Positions 46,225 to 54,048 of a stretch of 64,000 nucleotides of DNA are shown here, in pieces. The DNA comes from Hymenobacter rigui. Lineage in GTDB: Bacteria; Bacteroidota; Bacteroidia; Cytophagales; Hymenobacteraceae. The stretch is taken from assembly GCF_003944715.1 (NCBI RefSeq), contig NZ_RWIT01000006.1, forward strand, positions 1 through 64,000, given 5' to 3'. The position numbers and the translations under genes are program-made. The notes beneath the pieces were generated by a model, which was given only the letters and a program-made list of their open reading frames with translations, did no database searches and was not told the origin of the DNA. Each line of letters opens with the position of its first letter. The stretch's first letter is position 1.

Positions 46225-47001
46225 TTACTTACCAGCTAAGCCTTCCGCGCGGGCTTTGTACTCTTTGGCTTCGGTTACCTCGGCGGCCGTAGCATAGTCC
46301 GTGATAACCTTGTCGTAGGCCGCAATAGCTCCGTCGTAGTCTTTGGCCAGTTCGCGGGCCGTGGCTTCCTTCATGAGGTAGCCGGGCGAGAAGAACTCGT
46401 TGGCATTATGGTTGGCGGCCTTGTTATAGAAGTCGGCCGCTTCCTTCGGCTGGTTCAACTCCAGGTGCGCATCACCCAGTAGGGCATAAGCCCGGGCCTG
46501 CACGAGGTAGTCGTCCGAGCTGAAGTCTTCTAGGTAGTCAATGGCTTTCTTATACTCCCCTTTTTTCAGCGAAGCTACGCCGGCGTAGAAGTTGGCCAGG
46601 TTACCTGCATCTGTACCGCTGTATTCTGCGGCTACTTTCTCCAGACCAAGGTTCCGACCATCCCCTTTCAGCGCCTTGTTCAGCGAGTCCGCTTCCCAAT
46701 AGTCCACTGCCTGGAATAGAGCAGCCTGTCCTTTGGTGTCCTGAGAACCACGCCACAGATAATACCCAAAGCCACCGGCTACGGCCAGCACCACTACTGC
46801 CAGCAAACCTAGTAGCACGTTCTTGTTGCGGCGCAGGAAATCTTCCGATTCGGCCAGGCGCAGAGCCAGGGCATCGGGGTCTTCCAGGAGCGGGTGCTCA
46901 GGATTGTAGGCTTCGGCAGGCTGCAGCGGATCCGACGATACTACGCGCTGTTGCTGCTGACGGGCCTGTTGGCTTTTACCGGTGAAGGGAATCTTTGACA
47001 T
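46225..47001 (-). CDS. Membrane-anchored TPR protein
   Basis: 258 residues with one membrane helix (about 62-82, NVLLGLLAVVVLAVAGGFGYYLW) after a Gln/Arg-rich N-terminus, then TPR repeats (about 95-250). The layout resembles YfgM-like ancillary SecYEG proteins. It lies 54 bases after pdhA on the same strand and may be co-transcribed. Confidence 0.82.
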   Translation of the reverse strand: MSKIPFTGKSQQARQQQQRVVSSDPLQPAEAYNPEHPLLEDPDALALRLAESEDFLRRNKNVLLGLLAVVVLAVAGGFGYYLWRGSQDTKGQAALFQAVDYWEADSLNKALKGDGRNLGLEKVAAEYSGTDAGNLANFYAGVASLKKGEYKKAIDYLEDFSSDDYLVQARAYALLGDAHLELNQPKEAADFYNKAANHNANEFFSPGYLMKEATARELAKDYDGAIAAYDKVITDYATAAEVTEAKEYKARAEGLAGK

Positions 47002-47055
47002 GTGGAATACTCGAAAAGGCGGCCGATACCTACGGCCAGATGGGCGTCCGCTTTA

Positions 47056-48228
47056 CTAGTCGCGGATGTAAGGGTAGTCCTGCTGCACGTACACGTCCTT
47101 GAACAACTCATCGGCCGTTGGGTAGGGCGAGTTCTCAGCAAACTCTACCGACTCCTGTACCTGAGCTTTGATCTTTTCATCAATAGCTGTCAGGTCTTCT
47201 TCGGTGGCCAGCTTGTGAGTCAGGATGGTGTGGCGCACTGCCTCAATAGAGTCGCGGGAACGGTAGTCCTCCAACTCCTCCTTGGTGCGGTACTTGGCGG
47301 GGTCACTCATAGAGTGACCTTTGTAGCGGTAGGTTTTAAACTCCAGGAAGGTGGGGCCTTCACCAGCACGGGCGCGCTCGGCAGCACGGGCTACGGCGTT
47401 GTGCACGTCCTCTACGTTCATGGCATTCACCGGCTCCGAGGGCATATCGTAACCCCGGCCGATGTGGTAGAGCTCCGTTACGTTGGAGGTACGCTGCACC
47501 GAGGTACCCATAGCGTAGCCGTTGTTCTCCACAACGAAGATGACGGGCAGCTTCCACAGCATGGCCATGTTGAAGGCTTCGTGCAGGGCACCCTGGCGCA
47601 CGGCACCATCGCCCATGTAGGCGATGCACAGGTTGCCAGTCTTGTTATATTTCTCGGCAAAGCCAATACCGGCACCCATGGGTACCTGGGCTCCCACGAT
47701 ACCGTGGCCACCGATGAAGTTCACATCTTTATCGAAGATGTGCATAGAGCCGCCTTTGCCTTTGGAGCAGCCAGTGGCTTTGGCAAACAGCTCGGCCATG
47801 ATGGCATTTGGCGAGGTACCCAAAGCCAGCGGATGCGCATGGTCGCGGTAGGCGGTAATCCACTTGTCGTCCTTGGTCAGCGCTGATACCGCCCCGGCTA
47901 CGCAGGCCTCCTGGCCGATGTAGAGGTGGCAGAAACCCTTAATCTTCTGCTGCCCGTACAACTGCCCAGCCTTCTCCTCGAACTTCCGCATGAGCTGCAT
48001 TTGCTCATACCAGGTCAGGTAGGTTTCCTTCGGGAATTCCAGTTTGGTTGGGGTCGTTGCTTTGGGGGCACCCGTTGCCGCTTTTGCCTCTGCATTAGTG
48101 GCGGGCAATACCGGATCAGGCTGCTTCACGGTTGCAGCAGCTTTGCCCTTGGGGGCAGCTTTCGGGGCCGACGATTTTTTCGTCGAATTGGAAGCCTTGG
48201 GGGCAGCCTTTACTTTCGTCTCCGCCAT
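47056..48228 (-). CDS. pdhA: Pyruvate dehydrogenase E1 component, alpha subunit
   Basis: 390 residues. The thiamine-diphosphate motif is GDGAVRQGALHEAFNMA with the downstream NN of VVENNGYAMG, and the phosphorylation-loop-like GHSMSDPAKYRTKEE is present. An N-terminal 60-residue Lys/Ala/Pro-rich extension precedes the catalytic domain and is absent from most homologues. The E1-beta gene is not adjacent. Divergent from recF. Confidence 0.93.
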   Translation of the reverse strand: MAETKVKAAPKASNSTKKSSAPKAAPKGKAAATVKQPDPVLPATNAEAKAATGAPKATTPTKLEFPKETYLTWYEQMQLMRKFEEKAGQLYGQQKIKGFCHLYIGQEACVAGAVSALTKDDKWITAYRDHAHPLALGTSPNAIMAELFAKATGCSKGKGGSMHIFDKDVNFIGGHGIVGAQVPMGAGIGFAEKYNKTGNLCIAYMGDGAVRQGALHEAFNMAMLWKLPVIFVVENNGYAMGTSVQRTSNVTELYHIGRGYDMPSEPVNAMNVEDVHNAVARAAERARAGEGPTFLEFKTYRYKGHSMSDPAKYRTKEELEDYRSRDSIEAVRHTILTHKLATEEDLTAIDEKIKAQVQESVEFAENSPYPTADELFKDVYVQQDYPYIRD

Positions 48229-48257
48229 CTTGCTTTCGGTTGTTCGCGTTTGGGATG

Positions 48258-48265
48258 CGAAAGTA
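48258..48265 (-). promoter_or_regulatory. -7 box for pdhA
   Basis: Minus-strand TACTTTCG with TTCG 19 bases further upstream, in the 68-bp divergent gap with recF. Confidence 0.45.
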
Positions 48266-48296
48266 CGTAAAAGGATTGCAATTCCGAACCTTAAGC

Positions 48297-49409
48297 ATGA
48301 ACCTCGAAAGCCTCCATCTGCTGTTCTTTAAAAACTATGAAGAAGCGAATCTGCGCTTCTCCTCCCACATCAATTGCTTCGTGGGTGACAACGGCAGTGG
48401 CAAGACGAATCTGCTGGATGCTATCCATTACCTTTCTCTTACCAAGAGTGCGTTCACCACTGCTGACACCCAGAGCATCAAGCAGGGGGAAGAGCTCTTC
48501 GTCATAAAGGGCCGATTTAATCAGGGGGCTGATGAGAAGTCAGAGACTATTCAATGCAGCCTGCGCCTGGGGCAGAAGAAAACCCTGACTCACGATAAGC
48601 AGCCTTATGAGCGGGTATCCAACCACATCGGCCGCTATCCGGTAGTGCTTATTTCCCCTTACGATACCGACCTGATCCGACAGGGCAGTGAAGAGCGGCG
48701 TAAGTATTTTGATAGTCTTATCTCCCAGCTCGACCACCAGTACCTGGAGCAGCTGATCCGGTACACGCATCTATTGAAGCAGCGCAACTCCTTGCTGAAG
48801 TTGGCCACGGACCGCCAGGCTGGTTATGACCGGGACTACCTATTGGTGTTGGATGAGCAGCTGGCCCCGGTAGGAGAACAGCTGGCGCAGCGCCGACAGG
48901 AATTTCTGGTGGAATTCGAGCCGGTCTTCCAGCGACATTATGAGCAGCTTGCTGACGCCCGCGAGCATGTTACTCTTACCTATAAGAGTGAGTTGCCCGG
49001 AGCCGACTTCCTGAAGCTGCTACGCCTGCAGGAACGTAAGGATCTGGTGTTGCAGCGTACTACTGTGGGGCCTCACAAAGACGACTTCACGTTCCTGATG
49101 GATGGCATGCCGGTGAAAAACTACGGGTCGCAGGGGCAACAAAAGTCCTTTGCCATTGCGCTTAAGCTGGCGCAGTTTGAAACCCTGGCATTACACAAAC
49201 AGCAGAAGCCCCTGCTGCTCCTCGACGACATCTTCGACCGACTAGACGAGAAGCGTATTACCCGGCTTATGCAACTGGTAGCCAATCATACCTTCGGACA
49301 GATATTTCTGACCGATACTCATTTGGAACGAACGGACCGGGTGCTGGCTGATCTGTCGGAAGACATCCGTCGGTTTCATGTTCAGGCAGGCACTATTCAG
49401 CAGCTTTAG
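48297..49409 (+). CDS. recF: DNA replication and repair protein RecF
   Basis: 370 residues starting MNLESLHLLFFKNYEE. Walker A is GDNGSGKTN near 34, and the ABC-type end GSQGQQKSFAIALKLAQ and LLLLDDIFDRLDEKR is present. It loads RecA at ssDNA gaps. The DUF721 gene follows 97 bases later; the two adjoin in many bacteria. Confidence 0.96.
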   Translation: MNLESLHLLFFKNYEEANLRFSSHINCFVGDNGSGKTNLLDAIHYLSLTKSAFTTADTQSIKQGEELFVIKGRFNQGADEKSETIQCSLRLGQKKTLTHDKQPYERVSNHIGRYPVVLISPYDTDLIRQGSEERRKYFDSLISQLDHQYLEQLIRYTHLLKQRNSLLKLATDRQAGYDRDYLLVLDEQLAPVGEQLAQRRQEFLVEFEPVFQRHYEQLADAREHVTLTYKSELPGADFLKLLRLQERKDLVLQRTTVGPHKDDFTFLMDGMPVKNYGSQGQQKSFAIALKLAQFETLALHKQQKPLLLLDDIFDRLDEKRITRLMQLVANHTFGQIFLTDTHLERTDRVLADLSEDIRRFHVQAGTIQQL

Positions 49410-49454
49410 CCAATCTTCCTATCCTGCCTTACCAGCTGTCGGCTTGGGTTGTGG

Positions 49455-49462
49455 TATCTTTG
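49455..49462 (+). promoter_or_regulatory. -7 box for the DUF721 gene
   Basis: TATCTTTG 45 bases upstream of the ATG; the -33 region is unclear. Confidence 0.5.
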
Positions 49463-49506
49463 GAGTCAGGCAGAGTGGCATTTCGCTACGCGCGTTAATA
49501 ATCATA

Positions 49507-49830
49507 ATGGCACTCAAAAAACCATACTCATCCGATAATTCCCGTCAGTCAGATATTGTTTCGCTGAAGGACGGAATTACGGCTTTGCTGCGCGCTTACC
49601 GTTTGCAGGGCAAGCTCAACGAGGTAACGGTTGTGGCGAGTTGGGAGAAAGTGATGGGCAAGGCCGTAGCTATGAAAACGCAGCAGGTATATGTGAGCAA
49701 CAGCAAGCTTTTTGTGAGGCTTTCTTCGGCCCCGCTAAAGCACGAGTTGTTCATGGCTAAAACCCGTGTACTGGAGAACCTCAATGCAGAGGTAGGAGAA
49801 GATATTATTAAAGAAGTCGTCTTTCTATAA
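49507..49830 (+). CDS. DUF721 protein, DciA-like
   Basis: 107 residues of the DUF721 family: a helical N-terminus then VASWEKVMGKAVAMKTQQVYVSNSKLFVRLSSAPLKHELFMAKTRVLENLN. DUF721 includes DciA, the replicative-helicase loader of bacteria without DnaC/DnaI; Bacteroidota proteins of this family are shorter. Its position after recF supports a DNA-replication role. Confidence 0.85.
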   Translation: MALKKPYSSDNSRQSDIVSLKDGITALLRAYRLQGKLNEVTVVASWEKVMGKAVAMKTQQVYVSNSKLFVRLSSAPLKHELFMAKTRVLENLNAEVGEDIIKEVVFL

Positions 49831-49904
49831 GACCTTTCTCTCCCCTGCTCTGTGGCCCTTTTACCATTTCTGGTATCAGGTATCTACGTAGACAGCTCTT
49901 GTTT

Positions 49905-50465
49905 CTACAGGTATGCTATCCGGCACCGCTCCCCATCCAGTAGATGGGGCTGCTCTTCTACTGCCAGCCGTGAACGAACATTATCGAACTCCTGCCGGTA
50001 CTGCTCCTTGAACTCGCGGCGCTTGATGGCTTCCAGGAAGCGACGTGAATCATCCGGTGTTTCCAGCTCCAAGCCTGGCACAACTGTTGGCCGACCTTCA
50101 TCGTCCTTGGCTACCATTGTGAAGTAGCAGGTATTGGTGTGCTTAACCGTGCCACTCCGGACATCCTCGGCAATTACTTTGATACCGACTAGTAGCGAGG
50201 TCCGGCCTACATAGTTCACAGAGGCCATCAGAGAAACCAACTCCCCTACCTCCACCGGCTGCAGGAAGTTTACCCCGTCAACGCTCACTGTCACGCAGTA
50301 GGTCCCGGCGTGTTTGGAGGCAGCCGCATACGCCACCTTGTCCATCAGGGACAGTAGCGTTCCGCCATGAATCTTACCGCCAAAATTGGCATAGGCGGGA
50401 ATCATCAACTCAGTAAGGGTTACCCGGGAATAAGACACCGGGCGGTAGTCAGGCATTACACGCAT
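49905..50465 (-). CDS. Hotdog-fold acyl-CoA thioesterase
   Basis: 186 residues starting MRVMPDYRPVSYS (an ATG three codons in is also possible). The hotdog domain has FGGKIHGGTLLSLMDKVAYAAASKHAG, including the catalytic Asp, as in YciA/ACOT-type enzymes. It hydrolyses acyl-CoA in the cytoplasm. A ~50-residue helical tail follows the domain. Converges on the DUF721 gene. Confidence 0.88.
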   Translation of the reverse strand: MRVMPDYRPVSYSRVTLTELMIPAYANFGGKIHGGTLLSLMDKVAYAAASKHAGTYCVTVSVDGVNFLQPVEVGELVSLMASVNYVGRTSLLVGIKVIAEDVRSGTVKHTNTCYFTMVAKDDEGRPTVVPGLELETPDDSRRFLEAIKRREFKEQYRQEFDNVRSRLAVEEQPHLLDGERCRIAYL

Positions 50466-50658
50466 ACTATCTTTTGTGGGGTTGCAGTCGCTTGCTATTA
50501 TCCAAGAGCAGCAGACATTAAAAACATATTGTGTACACACTTCTTAGTGGGCGTGTTACACAATTTCATCGTGCATTTCCCTTTGCTGAATACCTATCCA
50601 CGGCCATTTACCTCTCTAGCTTTCCACCGCAGTTATACACTCGATTTGACTGTATAGA

Positions 50659-50692
50659 TGACAGATATGTTTCACGTGGAACATATCTGTCA
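50659..50692. promoter_or_regulatory. Near-perfect 34-nt palindrome with central parS-type 16-mer
   Basis: Two 17-base arms (50659-50675 and 50676-50692) are complementary apart from one base. The central TGTTTCACGTGGAACA (50668-50683) matches the ParB-binding consensus TGTTnCACGTGnAACA. The right end contains the TGA stop of the HTH gene. As RNA it would also form a hairpin, so a terminator role is an alternative. Confidence 0.75.
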
Positions 50693-51088
50693 CCTGGGAC
50701 CGTAGACTTTTAACAGCAGGTCATTATAAGCTTCCAGTAGAGCAATGTACTTCTGTTGAAGCTGCATCAGCTGCTTGGCGATATCAGGATCAACTGTAGG
50801 CGATGTAACACTACGGTGTAAAACAGGCTTTACAGGGCTATTTGTTACACTATTTGTAACACTATTAACCGCAAATGGCAATACAGATTGTTGTAAAGAT
50901 GTAAAGTCGCTAGAGAAATCGTGTCCAATAATCTCACCAACCCGCTTTACAAAACCGTAATCCAGCGTATCATCCTTGAATTTACGATAGATGGTGGGGC
51001 GTGTAATACCGAGCTCATCCACGATGCGCGTAATAGAAATTCCGCTGTTTTTGATTGCTTCCTGCAGTATTTCGCCTTGATGCGGCAT
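50690..51088 (-). CDS. Small HTH DNA-binding protein with coiled-coil tail
   Basis: 132 residues starting MPHQGEILQEAIKNSG. A helix-turn-helix lies at about 16-37 (SITRIVDELGITRPTIYRKF). A middle part contains repeated NSVTNSVTNS, encoded by a tandem AATAGTGTTACA-like DNA repeat. The C-terminus (about 98-130, IAKQLMQLQQKYIALLEAYNDLLLK) is a probable coiled coil for dimerisation. The upstream region and the gene itself are dense in GTWACA boxes, so autoregulation is plausible. GC content is below that of the neighbours. Function unknown. Confidence 0.8.
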   Translation of the reverse strand: MPHQGEILQEAIKNSGISITRIVDELGITRPTIYRKFKDDTLDYGFVKRVGEIIGHDFSSDFTSLQQSVLPFAVNSVTNSVTNSPVKPVLHRSVTSPTVDPDIAKQLMQLQQKYIALLEAYNDLLLKVYGPR

Positions 51089-51290
51089 AGTAACAAGCGT
51101 AATTTTCAGGTGGATGTGTAAATATACATATGTATTAAATAGTAACAAATTTGAACGCGACACGAACGTATGTATAGTTACAAAATATACAACGATACAG
51201 TGTGTAAAGCGTAACATAAACACATATATAACGATACAAATAGTGTTACAGTGTTTGGCACAAGTAACATCAAGGCAGTGGTGTTACAAA
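51089..51290. repeat. AT-rich GTWACA-box region
   Basis: The hexamer GTWACA in either orientation occurs at about 51090, 51142, 51177, 51211, 51245, 51264 and 51283. There is also a direct repeat AACGATACA (51192 and 51231). It lies directly upstream of the HTH gene and is much richer in A+T than the rest of the window. Candidate operator or iteron array. Confidence 0.6.
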
Positions 51291-51293
51291 TAG

Positions 51294-51335
51294 CAATACC
51301 CCGCATAGTAGCTGACGCTACTATGCGGGGTATTG
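51294..51335 (-). terminator. Terminator of the GDPD gene
   Basis: A perfect 19-bp stem (51294-51312 with 51317-51335) has loop TGAC, 7 bases past the stop. Confidence 0.9.
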
Positions 51336-51341
51336 GATTGA

Positions 51342-52190
51342 TTACTTCAGTAAGTCGATGAGCCGGTCAGGATAATCGGTGGTAATTCCGCGGGGCCTGA
51401 AGGCTAACATCCTGCGCAAGTCGGGCAACTCGTTCACCGTCCAGGGGACTAGGTGTATCTGCAGGGAATTTAATTCGGCAACCAGACTAGCGGTTACCAG
51501 CCGGAAGTCGGGCCCGTATGTTGCCGGTATAAATCCGAGTTCGTGCAGGTGTGCCGTAGGCGGCCGTTGGTCTTCTACTAAGAGGCACAGGGGCAGTTCG
51601 GGCACGATGCCATACGCCAACTGCAGGATGCGCTTATCGAAGCATAGCAGGGTAGTACGGGAAAGCAGGTCCAGTGTCCGCAGCTCGTTAAGAACTATTT
51701 TCAGAAACTGCGCAGGCTCCGGATGCCAGATCCTGTCCCCTTCCGGCGACGATTTGATTTCAATACTGAACCGCGGCCGGGGCCTGTGCAACTGGTCGGC
51801 GAAGATATCGGCGGCGGCCACTACCTCCCGAAGCAATGGCTTGAATGCCGGCTCCGAGTGCTGTTCAGGGAAAAGCGGGTGACGCAGGCTGCCACAATCA
51901 TATTGCCGGATGGTGGCGTAGGGCATTGCATAGAGGTTGTGGCGGAATTGCTGTTCGGCCGGAATAGGCTGCCCCGAAGGAGTCAGGCAGAAAGCGGCCG
52001 ACATCCACGGCTCATGGGACACGACAACCTCATTATCGGCCGACAGCACCACATCCAGTTCCAGCACATCAACGCCCAGCAACAGGGCACGACGGAAAGC
52101 GGGCAATGTGTTTTCGGGTGCGAGGCCTCTGCAGCCCCGATGGCCGTGAATTTCCGGGGTATAAGGGGCGGGTGCTGGACTTACAGGCAT
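51342..52190 (-). CDS. Glycerophosphodiester phosphodiesterase
   Basis: 282 residues without signal peptide. GDPD motifs are HGHRGCRGLAPENTLPAF near 15-32, LELDVVLSADNEVVVSHEP and FSIEIKS. It cleaves glycerophosphodiesters to glycerol-3-phosphate and alcohol in the cytoplasm. Divergent from the DUF2939 gene. Confidence 0.93.
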   Translation of the reverse strand: MPVSPAPAPYTPEIHGHRGCRGLAPENTLPAFRRALLLGVDVLELDVVLSADNEVVVSHEPWMSAAFCLTPSGQPIPAEQQFRHNLYAMPYATIRQYDCGSLRHPLFPEQHSEPAFKPLLREVVAAADIFADQLHRPRPRFSIEIKSSPEGDRIWHPEPAQFLKIVLNELRTLDLLSRTTLLCFDKRILQLAYGIVPELPLCLLVEDQRPPTAHLHELGFIPATYGPDFRLVTASLVAELNSLQIHLVPWTVNELPDLRRMLAFRPRGITTDYPDRLIDLLK

Positions 52191-52270
52191 GGGCGCTTGA
52201 CAAAAGAGGAACTCACCATATTTTCACTGCCAGATACGCAATTGCCCAACTTTTTACCCATTCAATTCGC

Positions 52271-52891
52271 ATGAAAAGAATCGTTTTGCTGATTGCCTTA
52301 CTTGCCTTGGCGGGCGGTGGCTATCTGTATTATCGCCATTTGAGCACAGGCCCTGAGTACTCGCTGATGCAGGCCTATAAGGCCGTAACCGACCACGATG
52401 CGGCGGCCTTTGAGCGGTACGTGGACGTGAGCAGCGTAACGGGCAGCCTGGTAGATCAGGTGGCAGCGCAGAGCTCGGCACTGGGTGTACTAAATCCAGG
52501 AGGCTTTGCCATGAAAGGGGCGTTGCGCTTATTGAAGCCGCAGCTGGCCCAAGCAGCCCGGCAAGAAGTGAAACGCTACGTGGAAACAGGCTCACCCCAG
52601 GCCGCCGCGGAAGCTGCCGATAAACGCCCGATGAATGTATCCATACTGGGCCTGGCCGATAAAGTGGTGGGCAAGGGCAGCACGTTTAAGGGCGTGAAAT
52701 ACTCCCGGGAAGAAGGTGAGCAGGCCTTCATCGGGCTGGAGTTTACGCAGCCACGCTACGATACCACCGTGGTAGTAGAGGTAAAGATGCAGGACCGGGG
52801 CGACCATTGGCAGGCCACCGAAATAAGCAACACCGGCGACATTCTGAAGCACGTTGCCCGCATGGAAAAACAGCACCTGCTGGGCCGGTAG
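52271..52891 (+). CDS. DUF2939-like membrane-anchored protein
   Basis: 206 residues starting MKRIVLLIALLALAGG, with an N-terminal anchor (about 3-20). LMQAYKAVTDHDAAAFERYVD is a typical DUF2939 helical start; a beta-rich C-terminal part follows. Probably periplasm-facing. No catalytic motif. Shares a bidirectional terminator with the next, convergent gene. Confidence 0.75.
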   Translation: MKRIVLLIALLALAGGGYLYYRHLSTGPEYSLMQAYKAVTDHDAAAFERYVDVSSVTGSLVDQVAAQSSALGVLNPGGFAMKGALRLLKPQLAQAARQEVKRYVETGSPQAAAEAADKRPMNVSILGLADKVVGKGSTFKGVKYSREEGEQAFIGLEFTQPRYDTTVVVEVKMQDRGDHWQATEISNTGDILKHVARMEKQHLLGR

Positions 52892-52906
52892 CCGAGAGGT
52901 ATCGCA

Positions 52907-52951
52907 CAACAAAAAGCCCCGGCACCTGTGAGGTACCGGGGCTTTTTGTTG
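52907..52951. terminator. Bidirectional terminator
   Basis: CAACAAAAAGCCCCGG with its complement forms a 20-bp stem with one mismatch, with A and T tracts on both sides, between convergent genes. Confidence 0.9.
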
Positions 52952-52965
52952 CATTGAGATGACCC

Positions 52966-53250
52966 TTAGATGACGCCGGTATTGGACTTACCGCGGCCGG
53001 CAAACATGTAGTACAGAATCAGACCTAAAAATGGCATGAAGTATATGATGGCCAGCCAGAGAATCTTTTTGCCAATGGTCCAGGGCTGACGGAAGACGTC
53101 GAACATAGCCAGTACATCCAGAACCAGAATAATAATCCAGATGAAGCGTGTGTTGCCATACTGATCATACTTACTGCAACTCGTGAGAGCAAGAGTAAGA
53201 GGTAGCAGAAGGGCTAAAGCACGATTAGGCAGAGAAAGGAGCTTATTCAT
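52966..53250 (-). CDS. PLDc_N-domain small membrane protein
   Basis: 94 residues with a lipoprotein-like start (lipobox LTSC near 22-25), then two membrane segments matching the phospholipase D nuclease N-terminal domain (IILVLDVLAMFDVFRQ, ILWLAIIYFMPFLGLILYYMFAGRG). It contains no HKD catalytic domain. It may be a membrane-bound small regulator or remnant. Confidence 0.82.
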   Translation of the reverse strand: MNKLLSLPNRALALLLPLTLALTSCSKYDQYGNTRFIWIIILVLDVLAMFDVFRQPWTIGKKILWLAIIYFMPFLGLILYYMFAGRGKSNTGVI

Positions 53251-53358
53251 GGTGCAGGGAGCATTTTGGTTGAGAGAGTAATTTGCCCTCTGTACGCAGC
53301 ATGACGGAAATAGATATACGAAAATCTATATTTTATTTTATAAAACACTGATTATCAA

Positions 53359-53997
53359 TTAATTACCTATGTAATTCTGTACTTGCTGCCAGAAAATACC
53401 CCCTACCTTGGGCAGCAGCAGGAACGTGAGCACAACTCCATACAGCGCACCGTAAAAGTGGGCATCGTGGTTGATGTTGTCGCCCCGGCGGCGGCCCATG
53501 TAGTAGGAATAGGCCAAGTACAGGAAGCCGAAGAGAAAGCCCGGAATACCTAATTGAGGAGGTAAGGGAAATATCCCAATTTTAGCAGTAGGATTGAACA
53601 GGATAGCCGAGAAGATAACCGAGGCTACCCCACCGGATGCACCCAGGCTGCGGTAGCCGGGGTCGTCGCGGTGGCGTAGGTACGTGGGTATGTCGGATAC
53701 CACAATACCGCCCAGATACAGCAGCAGGAAATACAGGACGCCGGTAGTGGGCCCGAACAGCTGCAGAAAGATGTACTCTACCGTCTGGCTGAAGGAATAA
53801 AAGGCCAGCATATTGAATAGCAGGTGCCCGAAATCGGCGTGCAGGAAGCCGGAGGTGATGAACCTATACCAGTCGTTGTGGCGCTTCACGCGGTAGGGGT
53901 CCAGAATCCAGCTGTCGTAGAAAGCCGGGTTGGACCAGGCGTAGAGTGAAATGCCGGCGGTGAGGACGGCGAGAACCAGCGTGGGCGAGAGTTGCAT
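53359..53997 (-). CDS. Rhomboid-family intramembrane serine protease
   Basis: 212 residues with about six membrane helices. The catalytic Ser lies in GASGG near 118 and the His in HDAHFYG near 179, with HADFGHLLFNM as the family signature. It cleaves membrane proteins within the bilayer. It follows the polyprenyl synthase gene by 51 bases and is probably co-transcribed. Confidence 0.92.
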   Translation of the reverse strand: MQLSPTLVLAVLTAGISLYAWSNPAFYDSWILDPYRVKRHNDWYRFITSGFLHADFGHLLFNMLAFYSFSQTVEYIFLQLFGPTTGVLYFLLLYLGGIVVSDIPTYLRHRDDPGYRSLGASGGVASVIFSAILFNPTAKIGIFPLPPQLGIPGFLFGFLYLAYSYYMGRRRGDNINHDAHFYGALYGVVLTFLLLPKVGGIFWQQVQNYIGN

Positions 53998-54048
53998 GAA
54001 GGAGTGCGCTGAAATGGGGTAAGAAAAGGCAGTAAACTGCAGCTGTGG

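Noticed and set aside
47002..47886. A 294-codon open frame antisense to pdhA
   Set aside because: It overlaps the TPP-binding domain of pdhA and gives no plausible protein.
48132..48296. A 55-codon upstream extension of recF
   Set aside because: It overlaps pdhA on the opposite strand, and the RecF N-terminus starts at MNLESLHLLFF.
50541..51290. A CRISPR-like array in the repeat-rich zone
   Set aside because: The repeats are too short, irregularly spaced and have no spacers of constant length, and there are no cas genes.
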